Positions 63,960-64,000 of a stretch of DNA of 64,000 bases are shown here, in pieces (the stretch's first letter is position 1; each line of letters begins with the position of its first letter). The stretch lies in assembly GCA_910575775.1 (NCBI GenBank), contig CAJTEY010000009.1, positions 1 through 64,000 on the forward strand. The letters are read 5' to 3'. This DNA is from Lachnospiraceae bacterium. Its GTDB lineage: Bacteria > Bacillota > Clostridia > Lachnospirales > Lachnospiraceae. The position numbers and the translations under genes were made by a program. Under the pieces are notes generated by a model. The model was given only the letters and a program-made list of their open reading frames with translations. It ran no database searches and was not told the DNA's origin.

Positions 63960-64000
63960 TACTCCCCGTCAGCCGCATCGGCCTCCTGTGCCGCCTCCGT
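63959..64000 (-). CDS. 3' end of an upstream gene, cut by the window edge
   Basis: The last 13 codons read TEAAQEADAADGE and end in TAA, overlapping the rimO start as TAATG. The acidic Ala-rich tail does not identify the protein. In related genomes an FtsK/SpoIIIE translocase gene often stands here, but that is only a guess from gene order. Confidence 0.6.
   Translation of the reverse strand, partial: TEAAQEADAADGE

Overview
The window looks like a chromosomal segment of a spore-forming Clostridia genome, most probably Lachnospiraceae. The evidence is the conserved nudF-spoIIM-xerD order, a BMP-type nucleoside transporter, Gram-positive LexA and CIRCE boxes, strong Gram-positive ribosome-binding sites, many hybrid and GGDEF signalling proteins, and remnants of a BspA-like repeat protein. 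Most genes lie on the minus strand. I see no prophage, CRISPR array, rRNA or tRNA. The only RNA gene that is certain is tmRNA.

Layout. Positions 1-160 hold the 5' end of a group IIC intron sitting exactly behind the terminator of a chemosensory operon (MCP, small membrane protein, response regulator, hybrid kinase; 168-6221). Next come ssrA, smpB, rnr and secG (6.4-10 kb), a decayed AAA/BspA remnant (10.2-10.6 kb), an LRR / MoxR ATPase / VWA cassette (10.7-14.7 kb), traX, a metallo-hydrolase and relA (to 18.8 kb), an XRE-derived membrane protein, and groES-groEL under CIRCE control (19.7-21.8 kb). A corrinoid module follows (23.2-27.1 kb): cobalamin riboswitch, binding protein, permease, ATPase and a probable adenosyltransferase. 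Then come glycolysis genes (tpiA, pgk, gap; 28.9-32.2 kb), a PHP phosphatase and a seven-helix diguanylate cyclase, mnmA, two MarR-controlled units (flavin reductase; MATE exporter), a SpoVB-like flippase and DAHP synthase, xerD-spoIIM-nudF, an aminotransferase, rny, recX and SOS-controlled recA. A nine-gene nucleoside uptake and catabolism operon led by a Crp/Fnr regulator occupies 50.1-58.9 kb. The right end holds a DUF3298-like surface protein with young 45-bp repeats, cinA, pgsA, rimO and the tail of one more gene.

The most unusual feature is a family of structured intergenic elements of about 85-115 nt: a long bulged stem followed by a short hairpin. Six copies occur, all in the same orientation, and all begin at or within 20 bases of the stop codon of the upstream gene (MoxR, VWA, relA, groES, gap, deoD). 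The outer stem sequence differs between copies while pairing is kept, which points to selection on RNA structure. A second, separate family of stem-loops follows the T-tracts of terminators. The left-edge intron uses the same kind of site, so terminators appear to be landing sites for several kinds of element in this genome.
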